Source: Streptomyces sp. CB01201 (GTDB lineage Bacteria; Actinomycetota; Actinomycetes; Streptomycetales; Streptomycetaceae). From it: a DNA stretch of 64,000 bases. Where the stretch lies: NCBI RefSeq assembly GCF_002803085.1, contig NZ_NNBJ01000006.1:1-64000 (forward strand), given 5' to 3'. How positions within the stretch are numbered: the stretch's first letter is position 1; every line of letters begins with the position of its first letter. The notes beneath the pieces are model-generated. The model saw only the letters and a list, made by a program, of their open reading frames with translations, was not told the origin of the DNA and did not search any database. Of this stretch, positions 60,785 through 64,000 are shown piece after piece. Both the position numbers and the translations under genes were made by a program.

Positions 60785-61908
60785 CACCGGGCCTCGGCTT
60801 CCAGCTCGGCGCGCAACTGGGCTGCCTGCTCGCGCAGTTGGCCGCTCTGCGCGGTGTAGACCTCGGCGAACAGGTCCATCGGGTTCAGGGCCGGCTCGGC
60901 GTTCATCTGCTCGCGCAGGGCCGCGGCCATGGTCTCGGCGGCCTCGGCGGCGGCGCGTATGCCGTCCTCGTCGATCAGACCGCGGGCGGTCAGCTCGCCT
61001 TCCAGGAGGCGGATCGGGTCGTGCTCGCGCCAGGCGTCGACCTCGGCGGAGCCCCGGTAGCGCGTCGCGTCGTCGGCGTTGGTGTGCGCCTCCATGCGGT
61101 AGGTGACGGCCTCGATCAGGGTGGGGCCGCCGCCGCGCCGGGCCCGGCCGATGGCCTCGGACAGCACCTGGTGCACGGCCGGTGCGTCGTTGCCGTCCAC
61201 CAGGCGGCCCGGCATTCCGTAGCCGACGGCCTTGTGGGCGAGGGAGGGCGCGGCGGTCTGCTTGGCTAGCGGCACGGAGATCGCGAAGCCGTTGTTCTGA
61301 ACCAGGAAGACCACCGGGGCCTGCCAGACGGCCGCGAAGTTCAGCGCCTCGTGGAAGTCGCCCTCGCTGGTGCCGCCGTCGCCGACCAGGGCGAGCGCCA
61401 CCACGTCGTCGCCCTTGAGGCGGGCCGCGTGGGCCAGGCCCACGGCGTGCGGGAGCTGGGTGGCGAGCGGGGTGCACAGCGGGGCGATGCGGTGCTCGCG
61501 CGGGTCGTAACCGGTGTGCCAGTCGCCGCGCAGCAGCGTCAGGGCCTGCACGGGGTCCAGGCCGCGGGCGACGGCCGCGAGGGTGTCGCGGTAGCTCGGG
61601 AACAGCCAGTCGCGCTCCTCCAGGGCCAGCGCGGCGGCGACCTCGCAGGCCTCCTGGCCGGTGGACGAGGGGTACACCGCGAGGCGGCCCTGCTTGGTGA
61701 GGGCGGTCGCCTGGGCGTTGAAGCGGCGGCCGCGGACCAGCTCGGCGTACAGCTTCAGCATCAGCGGGCGGTCGAGCTCGGCTCCGGTGCCGAGGACCCG
61801 GAACGGCTCGGGGTCCGGGAGGAGCGGCGCGGGGTCGGTGCGGGGCCTCCAGGCGGGGGGAGGGGTCGGCCGGTATGCGGCGGCACCGGGGAGCTCTTGG
61901 ACCGTCAT
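60784..61908 (-). CDS. bkdA: branched-chain 2-oxoacid dehydrogenase E1 alpha, second copy
   Basis: The 374-residue E1 alpha has the thiamin-diphosphate motif VGDGGTSEGDFHEALNFAAV...VQNNGFAISVP and MEAHTNADDATRYRGSAEVD. It differs from the copy at 45037 in lacking the basic N-terminus and in its GGTSEGD motif, the form found in verified Bkd enzymes. The start ATG at 61908 has a near-perfect ribosome-binding site, AAGGAGGTG. An in-frame extension to 61971 is not needed. Divergent from the Lrp-type regulator. Confidence 0.94.
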   Translation of the reverse strand: MTVQELPGAAAYRPTPPPAWRPRTDPAPLLPDPEPFRVLGTGAELDRPLMLKLYAELVRGRRFNAQATALTKQGRLAVYPSSTGQEACEVAAALALEERDWLFPSYRDTLAAVARGLDPVQALTLLRGDWHTGYDPREHRIAPLCTPLATQLPHAVGLAHAARLKGDDVVALALVGDGGTSEGDFHEALNFAAVWQAPVVFLVQNNGFAISVPLAKQTAAPSLAHKAVGYGMPGRLVDGNDAPAVHQVLSEAIGRARRGGGPTLIEAVTYRMEAHTNADDATRYRGSAEVDAWREHDPIRLLEGELTARGLIDEDGIRAAAEAAETMAAALREQMNAEPALNPMDLFAEVYTAQSGQLREQAAQLRAELEAEAR

Positions 61909-62088
61909 GCCAATGCACCTCCTTGTCGGAGCGGACATCCATGGGTGAGGCGCGACTGTGACGCCCCTCACCTACCGATTGTTCGGTCGTGGACGCATTT
62001 TGGCTACAGGCACCTTCAGCCTGTGGACAAACGGTTCTCCACAGCCTGGGATGGGAACAGGTCGTCCACAACAGGAAGGCGGGGGGAC
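61909..62088. promoter_or_regulatory. bkd/Lrp divergent promoter region
   Basis: The 180-base gap holds the promoters of the second bkd operon and its regulator. An AT-rich patch (CGCATTTTGGCTA near 61994) could be an Lrp-type site, and three DnaA-box-like motifs lie at 62022-62070. Confidence 0.6.
62022..62070. promoter_or_regulatory. cluster of three DnaA-box-like 9-mers
   Basis: TTGTCCACA (minus strand, 62022-62030) equals the Streptomyces DnaA box. TTCTCCACA (62035-62043) and TCGTCCACA (62062-62070) fit the relaxed consensus. All lie within 49 bp, just upstream of the Lrp-type gene. Confidence 0.6.
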
Positions 62089-62577
62089 ATGGCAGCTGAA
62101 CAAATGGCCACCGGCGAGAACCGGCCGGTGCCGCCCCGGCCGCTGGACCAGATCGACCACGACATCCTGCGCATCCTCCAGACGGACGGCCGGGCCTCGA
62201 TACGCTCCGTGGCGGACCGGGTGCACGTCTCGCGCGCCAACGCCTACGCACGCATCAACCGGCTCGTCGAGGACAGCGTCATCCAGGGTTTCACCGCGCG
62301 CGTGGACCACGAACGGGCGGGCCAGGGCGCTGCCGCGTACATCACGCTCAAGATCGTGCAGAACTCCTGGCGCACCGTGCGCGAACAGCTCAAGGAGCTG
62401 CCGGGGGCCGCCCACATCGCCCTGGTGAGCGGCGACTTCGATGTGCTGCTCCTGGTCCACACACCGGACAACCGGGCGCTGCGGGAGCTGGTCCTGACCC
62501 GGATCCAGTCCATCCCCGAGGTGCTGTCGACGCGCACGCTGCTGGTGTTCGAGGAGACCGACCTCGACCCGGCGTAG
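62089..62577 (+). CDS. bkdR: Lrp/AsnC-family regulator, probable BkdR
   Basis: This 162-residue regulator has a helix-turn-helix (LDQIDHDILRILQTDGRASI, RSVADRVHVSRANAYARINR) and an AsnC-type ligand-binding RAM domain (YITLKIVQNSWRTVREQLKE, HIALVSGDFDVLLLVHTPDN). It is divergent from the second bkd operon, as is the characterised bkdR of S. avermitilis. It probably responds to branched-chain amino acids or 2-oxoacids and controls one or both bkd operons. The ATG at 62089 lies downstream of an AGGAAGGCGGGGGG leader. Confidence 0.92.
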   Translation: MAAEQMATGENRPVPPRPLDQIDHDILRILQTDGRASIRSVADRVHVSRANAYARINRLVEDSVIQGFTARVDHERAGQGAAAYITLKIVQNSWRTVREQLKELPGAAHIALVSGDFDVLLLVHTPDNRALRELVLTRIQSIPEVLSTRTLLVFEETDLDPA

Positions 62578-62603
62578 GGCCCGCCCGGCTCGGCGGTTCC
62601 GCT

Positions 62604-62643
62604 CAGTAAGTACGGCTCACGTGCAGTAAGTACGGCTCACGTG
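62604..62643. repeat. perfect 20-bp tandem duplication at the lipoprotein stop
   Basis: CAGTAAGTACGGCTCACGTG occurs twice head to tail. The second copy covers the last codons and stop of the minus-strand lipoprotein gene; the first copy lies beyond it. Confidence 0.9.
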
Positions 62644-63440
62644 CAGTACTTCCTCAGGAAGGCCAGGACGGTGTCCCAGTCGGCCGGCGTGGCCAGGAGG
62701 GCCACCCCGTGCGCGGCCGAGCCCTTGACCTGCACGAGCCGGTTCTCCGGGGCCCTGGTACTGGCCGCGCTCAGCTCGCGGGCGGCCGTGGCGAAGGCGC
62801 CGTCCTGGGCGCCCGCCATGTAGAGCACCGGGACGTCGAGGCCCGCCACGGCGTCGAGAGCGTCGATCGTGCCGTACTTCTCGGGGGCGGACAGGGAGAC
62901 CACCGCGTCCGGCTTCAGCAACATGCGGGCGGCCGCCCCGAGCGTGGCGGTGCCCCCCTTGGACGCGCCCATGAGGAGCAGCTTCCAGGCACCCTCGGCG
63001 CGCAAAGTGCTCGCCGCGCCCTCGATCTCGGCGGCCTCGTCGACGGTCGTACTGTTGACGGCGAGGACCCGGAAGCCGACCTTGCCGAGTTCGACGGCCT
63101 TGTCCTTCCACTGGCAGACGTTCCCGTCCGACTGGTGGGCGAGCACGATCCCGGTGTTGCCGCTGCCGGTCAGAAACCCGCCCACCGGCGCCCCGGTCGC
63201 GCTCTTGAAGACGATGGAACCCGCCGCGGCCTGCGCCGGCGTCAGACAGCCGAAATCGTCGCCCTTGGCCGGCGCGGCGGGCGACGGATCGGCCTTCTTG
63301 ACGGCGGCCCGGGTGTCCTGCGACCGGGGTGCCGCGTCGTCCTTGCCGCTCCCGCCGCTGCATCCGGCCAGCGTCAGACCCGCGAGCAGCACTGTGACGC
63401 AACCGGACACGAGGGACGCGGGTGTTCGCAAGGCAGCCAT
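62637..63440 (-). CDS. alpha/beta-hydrolase lipoprotein
   Basis: The 267-residue protein has a signal peptide and lipobox (LLAGLTLAGC, Cys27). A short linker leads into an alpha/beta-hydrolase domain. The nucleophile elbow LLLMGASKGGTATLG gives Ser160, with Asp213 (YMAGAQDGAF) and His244 (GSAAHGVALL) completing a plausible triad. It should sit on the outer membrane face and act on an ester or similar bond; the substrate is unknown. The ATG at 63440 is used. Its stop lies within the 20-bp tandem duplication. Confidence 0.87.
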   Translation of the reverse strand: MAALRTPASLVSGCVTVLLAGLTLAGCSGGSGKDDAAPRSQDTRAAVKKADPSPAAPAKGDDFGCLTPAQAAAGSIVFKSATGAPVGGFLTGSGNTGIVLAHQSDGNVCQWKDKAVELGKVGFRVLAVNSTTVDEAAEIEGAASTLRAEGAWKLLLMGASKGGTATLGAAARMLLKPDAVVSLSAPEKYGTIDALDAVAGLDVPVLYMAGAQDGAFATAARELSAASTRAPENRLVQVKGSAAHGVALLATPADWDTVLAFLRKYCT

Positions 63441-63489
63441 GACCGTGGATGCTGATCCGCTTCGATGCCCCAGTCAACGGCACCGGAAC

Positions 63490-64000
63490 TCAATGGCCGG
63501 TCCGCAACCCCTCGAAGGCCATCCGTACGACGGTGTCGGCCACCTGGTCCCCGTCCGCCTCCCCCTCGCGCTGCGGCCGGTACCACTCCACCAGCGAGTT
63601 GACCATGCCGAAGAGCAGCCTGGTCGCGAGGCGAATGTCCAGGTCGGCGCGGAGATCGCCGTCCGCGACGGCCGCCTTGAGCAGATCGGCGACCCGCTGG
63701 TCGAACTCCCGGCGGCGCTCCATCGCCCAGCGTTCCGTCTTGGTGTTCCCGCGGACGCGCAACAGCAGTGTGACGTAGGGAAGTTCGGCCATCAGGACCT
63801 CGACCGTACGTCGCGTGACGTACTCGACCCGCTCGATCGACCGGCCGCGCCCGGCGCCCGGCTCGTCCAGGACGCCGAAGAGCCCTTCGATGGCGCGGCT
63901 GACGGCCCGGTGGAGAAGCTCCTCCTTGCCGGCGACGTGATGGTAGATGGACGACTTGGAGATCCCGGCCGCTTTGGACAGGTGCTCCATCGAAGTGCCG
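63490..64000 (-). CDS. TetR-family regulator, 5' end cut by window edge
   Basis: The gene enters from the right edge. The visible part starts within the helix-turn-helix (GTSMEHLSKAAGISKSSIYH), so the first ~20-30 residues are missing and the internal ATG at 63990 is not the start. The ~166 residues after it form the ligand-binding domain (HVAGKEELLHRAVSRAIEGL, TRLLFGMVNSLVEWYRPQRE). The position of the Trp-Tyr near the end recalls regulators of phenylacetate or fatty-acid catabolism, but the target is unknown. Confidence 0.9.
   Translation of the reverse strand, partial: GTSMEHLSKAAGISKSSIYHHVAGKEELLHRAVSRAIEGLFGVLDEPGAGRGRSIERVEYVTRRTVEVLMAELPYVTLLLRVRGNTKTERWAMERRREFDQRVADLLKAAVADGDLRADLDIRLATRLLFGMVNSLVEWYRPQREGEADGDQVADTVVRMAFEGLRTGH

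Noticed and set aside
62022..62070. Replication origin
   Set aside because: Only three DnaA-like boxes and no dnaA or dnaN nearby; Streptomyces oriC has many more boxes.

Overview
The window is high-GC actinobacterial chromosome and reads as Streptomyces. Third codon positions are almost all G or C, GTG starts and 1-4 base gene overlaps are common, and the regulators are typical of the genus: SARP/AfsR, XRE-DUF5753 with DUF397, and SpoIIE-type phosphatases. Three perfect copies of the Streptomyces parS sequence (GTTTCACGTGAAAC) lie between 43 and 56 kb. This suggests an origin-proximal part of the chromosome core. From memory, the gene order from aspS to the two bkd operons resembles the SCO3795-SCO3833 region of S. 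coelicolor.

1-17.4 kb: a phage-tail-like contractile injection system (CIS). A SARP regulator, cut by the left edge, faces a divergent candidate effector (1323-2771) and a 51-residue protein. A long tightly packed transcription unit follows: sheath, tube, a phage-type tail assembly chaperone, a 52-residue DUF6760 protein, a 1243-residue Pro/Ala protein with about 24 'VQR' motifs, a second tube-like protein, a LysM baseplate hub, a VgrG-like spike, a gp25-like wedge protein, a baseplate J protein, a tail protein I and a zinc-ribbon membrane protein resembling CisA. A strong hairpin terminator ends the unit. The AAA+ ATPase and sheath terminator expected of such systems are not in the window and would have to lie left of position 1 or elsewhere.

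17.4-31.6 kb: housekeeping and signalling. Genes include aspS, a PAS-GAF-SpoIIE-HATPase phosphatase with a PTG-repeat tail, an AI-2E-family exporter, pirin, an SseB-domain protein, an XRE/DUF397 module, an acyl-CoA dehydrogenase and an M18 aminopeptidase. 31.7-42.6 kb: an 894-residue AfsR-like regulator, a DUF4232 lipoprotein, a thioredoxin-NHL protein, a LURP-one protein, a nitrilase-family amidase, a mycothiol-type enzyme, and a GntR-MFS pair.

42.6-47.2 kb: first branched-chain 2-oxoacid dehydrogenase operon (E1 alpha, E1 beta, E2), divergent from an orphan NarL-type response regulator. 47.3-58.3 kb: a small flavoprotein, a TTA-containing phosphotransferase, two divergent Ser/Thr kinases with different extracellular parts, a proteasome activator (Bpa), a quinone reductase, a potassium channel, MoeA and a MobA-like protein. 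58.3-62.6 kb: second bkd operon with a divergent Lrp/AsnC regulator whose promoter region carries three DnaA-box-like motifs. The window ends in an alpha/beta-hydrolase lipoprotein and a TetR regulator cut by the right edge.

Mobile elements, CRISPR arrays, rRNA and tRNA genes were not found. Two genes carry the rare TTA leucine codon and are candidate bldA targets.
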